A DNA stretch of 64,000 nt from Paraspadella gotoi (lineage: Eukaryota; Chaetognatha). The notes beneath the pieces were generated by a model. It made no database searches and was not told where the DNA came from. It worked only from the letters and a program-made list of their open reading frames with translations. The DNA lies in the NCBI GenBank assembly GCA_051294375.1, contig CM119269.1, positions 15,635,918 through 15,699,917 of the forward strand, given 5' to 3'. The position numbers and the translations under genes are program-made. Shown here one piece after another: positions 23,101-35,945 of the stretch. Numbering within the stretch: the stretch's first letter is position 1; every line of letters starts with the position of its first letter.

Positions 23101-25165
23101 TTTTGGCCAAAGCACTAGCGGAGAACTTTACGATACGTATTATACGAAATAAATGGTTAGTACTTTTTGATGTTTAATATACATCTGAGATATAGGTATT
23201 TATTTGACTATTTAAAGTTCTTATAAATATTATCACCAAGATTCATAATATATTTTAATAGTTAACTATCGCTTTCCGATATACTTTTTCGTCCGTTGTC
23301 ACTGGCCCTTCAGTGGCTCTATACGTATTTGGCTATCTCATGTTCTATGTTATATAATATACAGGGATTTTCTAATTAGTCAGGACTAAAGTTTTCGTTT
23401 ATTTAAACATGGATTCAATTCAAATTTAAACAGTAAATTAGTAGTAAATTACATACATAGTTTTATACATACAAAGTATATAATTAATACTATAATACTA
23501 TACTATACATTATACAATACTATAATTTGGGTAATTAAATTTTTTTTATATTCCTATACACTATATGTCGATAACAATATCACAGAAAAGTTTTCCCTGT
23601 AGGAAATCGTATATTTACTAAAAATCATGATTTGAATCCAAGCAGCGAATCTAAGGTCACATCAGACCACATAAAAAACGGATGTTGTCCTTTGTTCTCG
23701 CCACAAAACCCACACGTACGTCCCGATTGTGGTCACGGGTTTAGGTTCATTGTTAACCTTTGCATGTACAACCCAGAAGAATCGTAAGCAGGGAAAGAAA
23801 CACGGCCCTAATCTACAACCAATTCGTTCTAAAAAGGATCTTTATCTAAATTTTAATTAAAAAATCTCTTTTTAAATACATATTAGAAGAGTTTGAAATT
23901 AATTTTCAACAACGGTTTATTTTATTAATAACGGAATATAACTCTTCTAATTGTTACACAACGAAACGAAAGGATTATACCACAATGTCTAATAAATACA
24001 TATTAAAGAATTTTATCCAGTATTTAATCAATCATTGGGCAATTGGTCATTTGTATTCATTTAATTGCGCAAGAAACCGGTCCGAGCACAGTTACACCAT
24101 TAATGTTTGCTTTTCTCGTTCTTCTTGAAAAATTATTTTTATCTATTCCTAATAATGACATAGAATTAATTTTTAAATCTGCTAATAAAATAGAAGAAAA
24201 TTTATTTTACCTAAAAGACCCGACCAAAAAGCGGAAAAAAAATCCCTTTATTTTGCGGAAAATCCTATATTGCTGAAACAGTAAGATTATGGTCATTATG
24301 GTCCATAATGGTTACAATTACATTACAAAAATTTAACATAATAAATAACACAATCACAGACTCAGTTTAACTTTAACTAATCAACCTTTTAAAATTTATG
24401 GTAAAAGATATGTAACTTGAACTCAATGCCTCGGATCTTTTGTTTTGCCAAAAAATTTGAGCATGAGGTTACATTCACTTTAGAGGTCTGCACTTGTTCG
24501 ATAAATATATTTTTGTGATTGAAGAAAACAAAAGGTCACAACGTTTTTAACTTGTCCCGTAGTTTACCAAGCATACTTAGTACTTATATTACTAATTTCG
24601 TATCCTTCTATTGTAAAATTGATCCCTAAGCTCAACTTCCCAACTGTGTTTTTCTTGTTTCATATTATAGATCAACGTTTAATATACTTATTTTTCCTTT
24701 TTGAGTTGGGGGATTTCTTTTTTCCTCATTTCTTCTTCCCTGCTTTTTTTTTTCCTTTTTCAAAAGATAGACGTACATGTATGAGTGACTATAAAAGTTT
24801 TATTCCTATGCTTACAAAGAAGGTATGCCGTGAATGGTAGAAACACCTTTATGTGGTATTGTAAATTAAATTTTGGAAAGTAAAACCTTCGAAAAGTAAA
24901 CAAAAACATATTCGATCACAGAAAACATTGTTTTTTTATGAGGCAGGTTTTAACCAGTGCATTCAAATCGTTATCTTGCTCAGAAGGTGCAACCTGTGTC
25001 ACTATGAAAACCGTTTTGCGTTTCCGAATTACCATGACGACGCGACCTCGAGAATCATCGAATAACGACGCCGCATCAAAACCGCAATGGAATCCGAGGT
25101 TGAGGAACCCAGAGGGATTTTCTTAAGAATCCAACGCAAAACGACAATGAATCAAGCGGAAGAAG
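23101..25165. other. Intergenic, no gene seen
   Basis: AT-rich DNA upstream of the Cys-rich gene. Short frames (for example 24043-24276) have no recognisable motif or coding-like composition. Confidence 0.5.
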
Positions 25166-25172
25166 ACCTTGC

Positions 25173-25174
25173 CA

Positions 25175-25235
<61 letters not shown>
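25173..25235 (+). repeat. (GA)n microsatellite
   Basis: GA run with GGGA and CAGA interruptions. Confidence 0.9.
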
Positions 25236-26242
25236 TAGCCTTATGTCTGAGAGCTTCTTGATTGTCTCATTCCTGGAAAAGTTTTATGTGGCTCTCCCCC
25301 GAATAAATTACAGTCTCGAGCCAGAAACCAAAAAAGACTTACTCGTTTATTCCCTTGGAATTGTTCAGATGCGTCACTGCATCTATATTATTTGGCATTG
25401 CGGGCGACGCATCTTTGTTTTAAAACTGAAGTCAATTTTTTACAGAAATTAGCCAGGCTCATACGAATGAGCTTAAATCTTAATTAAGTTTAAAAAAAAA
25501 TATAATAAATTAGCAAATCTTTAATTCTTGTGAACTCAGTAAATTACATATGAAATAGGTTCAACTAATATAAAAATTATATTATATTATATATGAGCTT
25601 TGCCCCTAGTCTGTGGACACTGGAAAGGCTATCTTAGGGTAAGTAAGCTCTTGCTCGGCTGAGTATTGGGTAAGCAATAATGGTAATTTTACCAAAATGT
25701 TATTTAAATAGATTAAAGCTCTCCGCAATCGTATCAATCTTAGAGAATTCATTAAGTTCCGATTTACTATTTTTAGAATCATCAACTCCTCACAACCCGG
25801 AGTCGTCAACTTAGATTTAATATATGGGCTTCGATCCTCGACCAAAGAAAATTAGGTCGACTTCTCGCGACGCCTTTTCATGGAATTTTTCTTAAATTTA
25901 TCGATGATATCCTAAACTTGGCAAAACGGAGACGACGTCAACAATGATGACAACATTATTTATCTGTTTTCCTTTTGCACATGAACCCATTTTATTGACG
26001 GTGCATTTCGGCGAACTCGATCACCCCTTATACAGGAAAATAATAACGGAAGGAAGAAAATCATCCTAGTTTTAAATCTTAATTCGTTCTCTCTCTCTCT
26101 CTCTCTCTCTCATTCTTTTTTTTTCTTGGGAAACGAGAGATGCAAATCGCATCCCCGCGTTTTTTCTCGCCCCGAAGACCTTGAGAAGCCATCCGGACGA
26201 GTCCCGTTACATTTTCTTTCTCTCGCTAACTTTTATTGAAAC

Positions 26243-26243
<1 letters not shown>

Positions 26244-26329
<86 letters not shown>

Positions 26330-26330
26330 G
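26244..26330 (+). repeat. (GA)n microsatellite
   Basis: GA run of about 85 bases followed by purine-rich DNA to about 26420. Confidence 0.95.
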
Positions 26331-27048
26331 AGAAGAAGGAAAATAAAAAAAAGCGAGATAGAGAGAGAAAGGAAAAAAAAAACCCTGAAATTCCGAGCAT
26401 AGAGGAAAAAAAATAGGGAGGGAAGCCTTAAAAGTATTCTCCCCTTAAAAGTCCCCGCGAGATTAAGATTCTCAGTCGAGATGAGGCTTAAAAGGGAGGA
26501 AGAGGGTGTGTGAGGGAGAGATAGAGGGATGGGGGTAAGTTTAAAATATCGGGGGAGATTGTTTAGAGGAAAGAAAATAAGATGTGGGGGTGATAAAAGG
26601 GAGAAAGAGTGGATCGGGCGATTCTGAATAAAAATAACAAAAACCGCGTCCGGGGAAAAGCGTAAAGTTTGGGGATGGGGGGGTGAGAGAAAGATGAGTA
26701 AGGAGGTTTGTTTTGAAAAGGAAATCGAAGCGCGACGACGGAGAAAGGACCGAAAGGTTCCAAGGGACAAAGTTAAACCGAGGCTTTTTTAAGGTAAGGG
26801 ACGTAGAAGTCTAAAATCTACAGCAGAGTCGAATGGCCTCTGTCGTTGGGTACAGAGGATTACTTTGAAGAACTTAGAGAGTTTAATTCTTTGAATAAAG
26901 ATTAAAATCTACGAAGACGACGACGACGACGACGACGAAAACCGACTTTGGAAAAAGTTTAATTGTCCCCGAATTCATTTCCAAGTGCTTCCTCTTGTGT
27001 TTCGATTTCCCTTTACGGCTCAGCTGAACTTCTATTGACTTCCAATTC

Positions 27049-27080
27049 TCTCTCTCTCTCTCTCTTCTTCTCTCTCCCTC

Positions 27081-27143
<63 letters not shown>

Positions 27144-27192
27144 TCTCTCTCTGTCTCGTCTCTCCTCTCTCTCTGTGTCTCTCTCTCTTTCA
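27049..27192 (+). repeat. (CT)n microsatellite
   Basis: CT runs with occasional CTAT and GTCTC interruptions. A (GA)n block lies at 27325-27388, so the pair can form a long-range hairpin. Confidence 0.9.
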
Positions 27193-27348
27193 ACTTCATC
27201 CCCCATGGCCGGTTTTCAAACTCAATTAGGCTAAAAAGCAGCGGATTTAACTTTCTCGCTCTCTAAACAGGGGACTGTCTTTGAAAAACGATTTTCCAAG
27301 AATCGGAAAGAGTGAAACGAGGAAAGAGAGAGAAGAGAGAGAGAAGAG

Positions 27349-27386
<38 letters not shown>

Positions 27387-28167
27387 ATATATAAGCTTCA
27401 AAACGACCTGAAGAGAGGGAGTGCTTCCTCTTTTTTTCCCTTCGATTCTCACAAATTTCTATAAGAAAATGAAAAAAAAAGATCGAAAATCGAGATCGGG
27501 TTTCTGTCGGTCGCATTGTCCGCCTCGCGCCGAACGTGACAAGGAGCGGAATTGCCTTGGCACTGCAGGCTTTGAGAGAAGCAAGGCGTTAAAAATATGG
27601 GTTGTGATGATTCAAATCTGGGAAACTTGAACTAAATGTGTAAGAACGTCTTGCAGGAATGCACGATTCGATTGACTTAATCTAAAACTTAATATATCTA
27701 TAGTAAATTTACAATTTACTAAATTTACGTCGCGCCCTCTCGAAATGAAAAATAATTTTGTTTCACGACTTCTTTCGAGAAAAGCGAAAGCATCAATGGA
27801 TCAACCGAATTTTTTTAATCCACCCAAACGTTCCTAAAGCGGGATGTGCGAAGGGAGAACCGGGACGCGGCTGCATGAAATATTGCGCGGCTCCATTGAT
27901 GGGGAGATCGCGTAAGGTCGTCTTCGAACGGCGTCGTCGTCGTCGTCGTCGGCGCGGGACCAATTTAATTTCTTCCCTTCCTCCACCCCGTCTCCCTTTT
28001 CTGGTTAACCTTATCTTTTTACTCACCCTTTAATGTCTTTTCCTTCTTACACACATTTTCTCTCTTTTACCTCTTTCCACAAATTCATCTCTTGTTTGTC
28101 ACTATTCTAGGTTTGACTTATTTTCTTGTCTCATTCTTCCTTCCATTTATTTTACTCTCGAATTTTA

Positions 28168-29012
28168 CTCGCGAGTACTCGCGGAGAAACTCTATAAGTA
28201 GGGACCAACTCCAGAAATAATATAAAATTTCGACTATTAGCAAAGTATTTTTAGTTGTTCTGACTAAATATTTAAGCAATCATTTTCAAAAAAAATTTAC
28301 ATATACGTCTTGATTAATACATTAAATATTACTTGTCTTTTTTTACATTATAAAAATTTTTTTTTGAAATCTTAAAATTTTTTGATGGATTCTGATAGAG
28401 CATAAAAAGTTAAACAAGAAATATAATTACCGCTTTTAAAAATTCTTACGTTTTCTATGTGAAAATAAAAAAAACTGATAAAATTATCGGAAAGATGATG
28501 ATGATGATGATTTTTTAAGGTTTTTCTTATTTTTGACTCACTTAACATGAAATATTTAAAAAGAATTATACTTTGTGTAGACAACTTTTATGAGCTATCT
28601 GAATCTGGTCTTAAAATTTAAAAATTCTGAAAAAAAATTTTGGCCTTTCCTATTTATAAATAAATATTAAAAAATTAATTATTTGGGTATAGAGCCACAT
28701 AAGAAATGTTTTGTCCATTGAAAGTATACTTCAAAATGTATAAATTTTCGTTTGAGCATGTAATAATTCTAAATTTTTAACTCACCCACATGAATGGGCT
28801 ACCCCTACTATAAGTCACTTTTTCGTCGGTCTGTCGGTCGGTCCGTCGGTCTGTCCCACTTAAAATACATATAATTTTCCTATAGTTGGTTGCTCTTTTG
28901 TTAAGACAGAAAAAACCTCAAATCTATGGAACTGGTAGCGCCGGCTTTCGGAATTTCTAAAACTATAGGAAATAAAAGAGGGAAATTTGATGCAGTGCAA
29001 CACATTTGAATT
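28168..29012 (-). mobile_element. Hairpin-ended element, family B, split by an insertion
   Basis: The left part (28168-28199) carries the palindrome GCGAGTACTCGC and CTCTATAAGT. The right part (28808-29012) resumes with CTATAAGTCACTTTT, then the (GTCGGTCT)n microsatellite and the block GTTGGTTGCTC...TTAAGACA, ending near GTGCAACACATTTG. The same order is continuous at 34898-35117 and 36571-36911 (inverted), so this copy was split by the 608-base element in between. Confidence 0.7.
28200..28807. mobile_element. hAT-like non-autonomous insertion with 8-bp target duplication
   Basis: The 608-base segment is flanked by perfect 8-base repeats CTATAAGT at 28192-28199 and 28808-28815. Its ends read AGGGACC... 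and ...TACCCCTA, short inverted ends of the AGGG type common in hAT elements. It sits exactly within a family B element whose uninterrupted relatives have a single CTATAAGT. The interior is AT-rich with a (GAT)n run and no transposase frame. Confidence 0.7.
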
Positions 29013-29049
29013 AGTGTTCTTGATAAAACATTTTGCGCCATCAGATTTT

Positions 29050-29112
29050 CTTCTGTCTTTCTTCTTTTATTGTATTCTATTGTATTCTATTGTATTCTAT
29101 TCTATTGTATTG
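29050..29112 (+). repeat. (TATTGTATTC)n tandem repeat
   Basis: About five copies of a 10-base unit TATTGTATTC with a shortened last copy. Confidence 0.85.
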
Positions 29113-29201
29113 CTTTTTTTTCCATCTGTCAATTCAGTTTCTTTTCGAATCAAACATCGAAATCAACTCTGACGCCCCACACCCAACTTGTCAGTTTAGA
29201 G

Positions 29202-29272
<71 letters not shown>

Positions 29273-29275
29273 AGG

Positions 29276-29315
<40 letters not shown>

Positions 29316-29348
29316 TCTCTCTCTCTCTCTCTCTTTTCTCTCTCTCTT

Positions 29349-29437
<89 letters not shown>

Positions 29438-29460
29438 TCTCTCTTCTCTCTCTCTCTTCC
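29202..29460. repeat. (GA)n immediately followed by (CT)n
   Basis: A purine run (29202-29275) is joined by a GGAAGGAAGAA spacer to a CT run of about 180 bases, so the segment is a near-perfect hairpin. The overlapping frames (RERERE then SLSLSL) are not genes. Confidence 0.9.
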
Positions 29461-29707
29461 GTCTCTCGGGATTGTTTACCGTTTTTTTTTCATTCACTTT
29501 TCCTTCTATTTTTTTTTAATAAATATTTTCGCCCGCTTTCCCTTTCAAGTATTGAATTTTTTTTTTGCGACTGCAAATGTTGCCAATTAAATTTCCCGAA
29601 CGAAACAGAAAAAAAAGATCAATTTTTTCGATGACTTTTTTTTTCGTTTCCAGGAATTTTCTTTTTTTTAATGAAAAATGGTGTCTTTGACTTTGCTATC
29701 GATCTGT

Positions 29708-29708
29708 T

Positions 29709-29749
<41 letters not shown>

Positions 29750-29750
29750 T
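29708..29750 (+). repeat. (GTC)n trinucleotide repeat
   Basis: About 14 GTC triplets. Confidence 0.95.
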
Positions 29751-29907
29751 TTCAATGTCGACACCAGCGACAGTACTACATTTAAGTATTGAAAATTTTT
29801 AATATTTTAAATGAAATCATTGTTTTTAAGTAATATTTTTTTGTTTTTCTTTAATTATCAAAAAAACTAATTTCTAAATATTATTCTAAAACTTCATCGT
29901 TGTCGCC

Positions 29908-29978
29908 ATTATTATCATCATCATCATTATCATCATCATCACCATCATCATCAATCGTCCTCTTCATCATCTTCAATC

Positions 29979-30044
<66 letters not shown>

Positions 30045-30147
30045 TTCATCATCATCATCATCATCATCATCATTGTAATCATTATCATAATCATCATCAA
30101 TCATCATCATCATTATCATCATCATCAACAACAACAACAACAACAAA
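29908..30147 (+). repeat. (CAT)n trinucleotide repeat ending in (CAA)n
   Basis: CAT/ATC triplets with few interruptions, then CAACAACAA. Translations are poly-His or poly-Asp. Confidence 0.95.
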
Positions 30148-31383
30148 ATCAGGTCGTCGAACAAACTCTTTTCTTTCGTTGGATCGAAATCGAAACATAA
30201 ATTTTTTTTAAAAATATTTTTTTTTCTTCTTTCACCGACAAACGAAACAGCTTCGAATTCAAAGCAAAACAACTCTCACATTTCGTCTTTACTTCGATCA
30301 AAAAAAATAAAATGGCAAAAATAAAAGTTGGACCGAAAACGATTTTTTTTCTCGAATGTCAAAGAAGCAAAAGAAAAAAAAAATCAATGGGGGAAAAATG
30401 TTAATGTCAAAAATCCGAATTTCATCCGCGCGATGCGAGACACAACAACGACAACAACAACAACGACAACAACGACAAAGACAAAAGAATGAAAAAAGAA
30501 GGAAAGAATCTAGTATAAAGAAATTCCTAACCCTATTCCTTTCGCCCGTGAGCATCGAATTCTTTTAAGCTTATTTCAAATTCGACATTTCAATCGGTCG
30601 AGATTTCACGGCGGCGGAAGATATCTGACTTCCTCTGGCGATGTCGTCTCCAAAAAAAAAGGGAAAAAAATCACATAGCGAAATTTATAGAATAAAAAAA
30701 AAAAATCATTTTTAAAATAATTCCTGTCAATTTACATCGCTACATCGTTACATTCCCAGCTTCCTTTGATAACCATTCATTAAGAAACTCCGCTTATACT
30801 TCTTTATCAGTGTATAGTGAATAAATCAGAAGACAATAGCGCCACTAGTCCCGCCGCATTGAGAGTAAAGTGGTTCTACTTTAATACAGTAATTGTTTTC
30901 GCTTTGAATTTCTTTCGAATTTATTGCGATGGTGGGTGGACGGAAAAAAGCGAGACATAAACGTTACGATAGATTTGTCGTACATTTATACTGTCATACT
31001 GTCATAACGTCATACTGTCTTCCGTGACTGAATTTATATTTCTAAAAAGGTCGAAAAAATAGGTTTTTTTTTCGAATCAAGGCAAAAAAAAAAGTTGAAT
31101 AATAGAAAAGAGTGAATTTAGTTTTCTGAAATTCTCGGTAGGGAGGGTGACCCAGGGGAGGTGGGGCGTGGGGGGGGGAAGAGGGAGAGCGAGACGTTCA
31201 ATTTCACGCGCGGGCCGATTTTTGAGTGACGCTTGGTTAATGCGGATGCGAGTCGATTCATTTTTTTTTACAAAAGTGGGGGGGGGGGAAGAGGGAAGAG
31301 TAAGGGGGGGTGGACCGTGTGGTCGTCTTGTAAGGAACGAAGGAAGAGCGTCGAAGCGAAGAGGAATGATCTTGGCGACATCT

Positions 31384-31512
31384 TTCAATAAATCAATCAA
31401 TCAATCAATAAATCATTCAATCAATCAATCAATAAATCAATAAATCATTAAATCATTAAATCATTAAATCATTAAATCATTAAATCATTAAATCATTAAA
31501 TAAATCAATCAG
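31384..31512 (+). repeat. (AATC)n then (ATTAAATC)n tandem repeat
   Basis: AATCAATC words pass into repeats of TTAAATCA. Confidence 0.9.
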
Positions 31513-31649
31513 ATCAAAGATAAAAACAATTTATAGCAGAAAAAAAGAAGCTATTTGCTTTGCTATTCTTATCTATTTTTTAATTCTCTCTCTCTTACAC
31601 TCTCCCTTCTTCTGCACATTTTTGTAAACTTATTTCAAAACTGTTAACG

Positions 31650-31687
31650 CTGATGAAGACTCGCAACCAAAAGAGTCGAAACATGTC
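31650..31687 (+). ncRNA. Hammerhead-like ribozyme motif, copy 2
   Basis: CTGATGA, A, GACTC, a ten-base loop, GAGTC, GAAAC, AT, GTC. Bases just outside (ACG before, CGT after) can form a three-pair stem I. It shares GAGTCGAAACATGTCC with the copies at 21222 and 56621. Confidence 0.35.
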
Positions 31688-32373
31688 CGTATATATAAAT
31701 AGATTCGTTGATGAAACAAAATTTCCAACTTTTTCTAAACTCTTGAAAAATAAACAATAAACTTTAAAAAAGTATAATTTTCTCATAAATAAACTCGTTG
31801 ACAAACAATAACCCCCTGAGCTTTCATCTTCGACCCGTTCCCCAAACTTTTTCACAGATGGAAAAATTGAGTCTAGTTTTTCCCGCGACCAAATTCATCG
31901 CATGTATATAATCAAAAAGCAAATCATTTCCGTGACCCACTGACCCAGGTCTTACTTCATCTTAACTCGTTTAGCCCTCTCCTTCCGCCCCGCCCAACAC
32001 TCCCTCCGTTTAACCCAGCGAAAAAATTCTCCCTCCCCCTAGGGGTGGGGGGTCTTTCCTGTCGCCCAATTTCGTCCTCAGCCCTCCGCTTGACCTCCTC
32101 TGCCGTCAAGGCCCGCGAAGGGGATTCGAGCCCCAAAAAGCTGCCTTCTCAACGGGTTTTTTTATTTAAAAAAAAAAGAAAATTATTTCGCTCTTTCTAT
32201 TTATAATTTGATTCTTCTTTATGTCTGTCTATATGTCTGTCTGTCCGTCGGTTTGTTTATCCGTTGGTCTCTCTCTAAGAAGTTGGCAAAACCTTTTTAA
32301 CCTTTCTGAGAGGAAATCCTCTTTCTTGTGCAGTTTCCTGTTTCTCCTTGTAATCCTTTTCTATCTCATTACA

Positions 32374-32377
<4 letters not shown>

Positions 32378-32465
<88 letters not shown>

Positions 32466-32482
32466 TCTCCCCTCTCTCTCTG
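32378..32482 (+). repeat. (CT)n microsatellite
   Basis: About 105 bases of CT with two CTCC breaks. A (GA)n tract follows at 32724-32845. Confidence 0.95.
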
Positions 32483-32723
32483 ACGTCATTGATGTCGAAT
32501 CAGCGTCAAAAAAAAGTTCTTTACGTCCGAACCGATCTTCGACTTTTTGGGGCAAAAAGCAAAAGGTAAAACGAGGGAAAAGAATGCGGGGTGATTGGTG
32601 AAGATGGGTTGGTGATTGTGAAGATGGGTTCGTGATTGATGGTGATGGAATGGGGATTGATGGAGATGGGTTGGGGATTGATGGAGACGAGTTGATGATT
32701 GCTAGAGCTGGGTTAGTGATTGA

Positions 32724-32845
32724 GAGAGATAGAAGAGACAGAGAGAAGAAAGAGAGAAAGAGAGAGAGAGAGAGAGAGAGGAGAGAAGAGAGAGAGAGAG
32801 AGAGAGAGAAGAGAGAGAAGAGATAGAGAGAGAGAGAGAGATTGC
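32724..32845 (+). repeat. (GA)n microsatellite
   Basis: GA runs with AGAAG interruptions, preceded by short repeats of GGTTNNTGATTGNNGATG type (about 32598-32720). Confidence 0.9.
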
Positions 32846-33739
32846 GTATTCGGCGATGAGGTTTGAGACGAGAAAAAGAGGGCGTGGCCTCCGCTCATCA
32901 TTTTCTAGTCTTGAGTGAACCGAGGATTAAAGGCTGAAGACTTCTTGGCCTTGGCCGTCGAGTCTGCGACGGAACAGATTCCAATCCCGAGGTTCGTGTC
33001 AAGGATGACGACGACTGAAGGGTTGAACGTTAAACATGAAGCGATATCAACACCGTTATTATTAAAGGTTATTATGAAAGGTAATTTAGTAGCGAATGTA
33101 GGAAATGGTAATCGAAGCCTTGTTAATTGAAGTGTTTCTGTTGTGTCACCACGTGTAAAGGGGACACCGACATCAATGGTTTAGGTTCAATCTGCCAAGT
33201 TGGGGATACATTTTGTCTCATGAATATTTTTAGACCCTGAGATATTTAAAACTGCTTTCTATTTAGTATATTATTTCGCCTCTCTACTTAATCACATCTT
33301 AACTTTCTAAAAATCTTTTTCTCTACTCCGGTTCGTCTGTTTACCCAAGATTACCACACCGAACCTTTGTTCTCTGACTCTTCTCTAACATCTTCCCGCC
33401 CCAGCCCCATCGCTCCATCGCCTGCTCCGTCGCCCGATCCATTGCCCGCCCCACAGCCCGTCCCATCGCCCTTCCACCCCTTGCGGCTCTGCGTCTTCCG
33501 CAGACGTCCTTCGACGTAGAAAGAAAGAAAAATCAAAAAAAGAAAGAAAAATTAAAAAAAAAAGAAAGAAAGAAAAATCTCTTTCCAAAAAATTGAAGGG
33601 AAGACTTTCGTTTAACGAGTTTTTCTCCTCTTGTGCTCATGTGACAAGTCGCGATTATTTTTTTTTGAGAGAGAGATTCGAATCATTTCTCTCTCTGACT
33701 CTGTCTGTCTCTGTCTGTTTCTGTTTCTGTCTGTCTCCA

Positions 33740-33849
<110 letters not shown>

Positions 33850-34153
33850 ATAGTCGGTAATTAACACGACTCACAAACTTTGATTTTTTTGATAATTCAA
33901 AACCTATTTAAGATCTATGGTTATCTATTTAATCATCTCTGTCATTTTATTTGGCTTTCCCCTCTCTATATCGCTCTCTATCTAACTCTCTCTCTCTTTT
34001 TCTTGGGTATTCTTAAGAATATAAATGTTTATTGTTTATTCCTCTCCGCTTTTCAGTTCATCATTGACAAACAGTCAAACTTTAAACAAATGAAATAGGA
34101 ATCCAGGAATCCTAAACTGCTAAACATTTAGAAAAACAAGTTGAGCAAACAAA

Positions 34154-34857
34154 GTCGGATCTGCCTACGAAAATTAAGCGGTAATAAGCTAATACGACGA
34201 TAAATCATGGTAATTTTTCTGACTCTCAATTTGTGATTATAACAAATCATAACAGACTTCTTAATAAATCTATGAAAAAATCTATAAATCAATTAATCTA
34301 TCAATCATTATCAGTAGCTGTGAAATACAAACTTGCATAATTTGGTCAACTTTCATAATTTAATCAACTTGCATAATTAAATCAACTGGCATAATTTGGT
34401 CAATTGACAAAATTAGGTCAACTGGCTTAATCACACACTTTCCTACCCACATACAATTATATAATTTCAAGTTAATCATCACATCCCCTCATGAGTAATT
34501 GCGTTCAAATAGTAAAATATATTTTTTTGTTTTTTCCATTTAAACTCTTTTCCACTCACACGATTCCATCGAAACTTCATATCTAGCTCAATCACACACT
34601 TCCCTACGCACACACAAAATTTCATTCCAATCCATCCATCCAATCACGAGTAATTGGAGTTTTTTTTTCTAAGGTGGGACGGACGGACAAGACAGACAGA
34701 CAGACTGACGGACGGACATCGTTTTTTTTTTGCATAATTTATCATAATTCGATATTCTGACATGATATATGTGGTTGCCCGACAATATTGAGGGGGCGGA
34801 CCGACGAACCAACAAAGTGAATTATAGAGTCGGGATCTGCTTATAAGCAGATCCGAC
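34154..34857 (+). mobile_element. Hairpin-ended (Helentron/HINE-like) element, family A, full copy
   Basis: The left end GTCGGATCTGC (34154) is matched inverted by the right end GCAGATCCGAC (34847-34857). The last 29 bases are a nearly perfect hairpin (GTCGG...ATCTGC-TTATAA-GCAGAT...CCGAC) preceded by TTATAGA and followed by TAAAAAT. A (GACGGACA)n microsatellite lies before the hairpin. Short matching ends, internal microsatellite and a 3' hairpin are the known hallmarks of Helentron-associated elements (DINE/HINE). No coding capacity. A clear target duplication is not seen, which is also expected for that class. Confidence 0.6.
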
Positions 34858-34897
34858 TAAAAATTATTAATTTAATTCAATTTATCTGTCAGTTTTT

Positions 34898-35117
34898 AGT
34901 TGCGCCACGAAAACTTGCGGAGCAACTCTATAAGTCACTTTTCCCTCGGTCGGTCGGTCTGTCGATCCTTCGCTTATTTTAGTTGGATGCTCATTTTTTA
35001 AGACAGGAATAGAACCTAAAATCAAAGCGACTGCTAGTACTAACTTTTGTTTTTAAACAAATCTAAAAAAGTAAAAAAGGGGTAAAAAAAGTCACTGCGG
35101 CACGACACACATTGAAA
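34898..35117 (-). mobile_element. Hairpin-ended element, family B
   Basis: Minus-strand order: GTGTGTCGTGCCGCAGTGAC start (about 35110-35090), the block GTCTTAAAAAATGAGCATCC, the (GACCGACC)n microsatellite, CTTATAGAGTTGCTCCGC, a terminal hairpin and CTAAAAA at 34898. It lies only about 40 bases from the end of the family A copy, the two hairpins facing each other. Confidence 0.65.
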
Positions 35118-35204
35118 TTTCCCCTTCTTGTTTTTTTCACCTCACCTTTTCCTTTTTTTTTCATTTCAGGCGGTTTAACTCCTAATCTAAAAATAGAATT
35201 TCAT

Positions 35205-35883
35205 CGCCGTGACGTCGACGTGTCATCGGCGTGACAAATGTCAGGACGTCACCAGCCAACATGAAAGAAAAACCGTGACGAACTCGCAAGGTTGCGTTAG
35301 CAATTCTCTGACGTCACCGTCGACCTCGAAAGCGACATCTGAGCCTCGGTGTGATTGAGACGAAACGGAAAGAGGGCGCGCCGGACGCGGCGAAGCCAGA
35401 ACGAAGCGAATAGTGGGCGCGGCGTCGCCTCTTTATCTTTCAATTTAGTCGCTGGTAAAATCTGCTTAAAACTCAGGAAACCATGAAAACGCGCGTCTAA
35501 ACGAAGAGTGAACGACCGAACATCGAGGATCCTCCAACTACTTTTCTTTCCAACCTACCGCCCTACTGTTCTACCACCCTACCGTCACCATCTCGACCCC
35601 TTCTCCCCCCACCTTCCTCCGTCATGCCCGCTCATCTCCGCCCGGGTCTTAGAGACTTTAACTCTTCAGCGGATCGAGATTCCTTCTTCACCGCCGATGC
35701 CGCCGACGCCGACGCCGCAGCGTCCGTCGACGGCGCCGCCGCCTTCTCCGAGGATCCTTTCGGCGTCGTCAGCGTCGTCGTCGTCGTCGCCGTCGTCGTA
35801 GGTTTCGTCGTCGCCGTCGGCTTCGGACTATTGTGGGTGAAGAGGGAAAATCTTTACCTGGTGATGCCGTGGAGTCGGTGACC

Positions 35884-35945
<62 letters not shown>

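Noticed and set aside
25606-25845. 79-residue minus frame as an exon
   Set aside because: No recognisable motif, no good splice sites, and no supporting neighbours.
29150-29497. Long frames such as RERERE/SLSLSL proteins
   Set aside because: They are translations of GA/CT microsatellites, open on both strands and in several frames, without splice sites or non-repeat domains.
29900-30272. Poly-His and poly-Asp frames
   Set aside because: They are produced by a (CAT)n repeat, with no conserved flanking coding sequence.
31384-31512. CRISPR-like array
   Set aside because: Short AATC/ATTAAATC repeats without spacers, in a eukaryotic genome.
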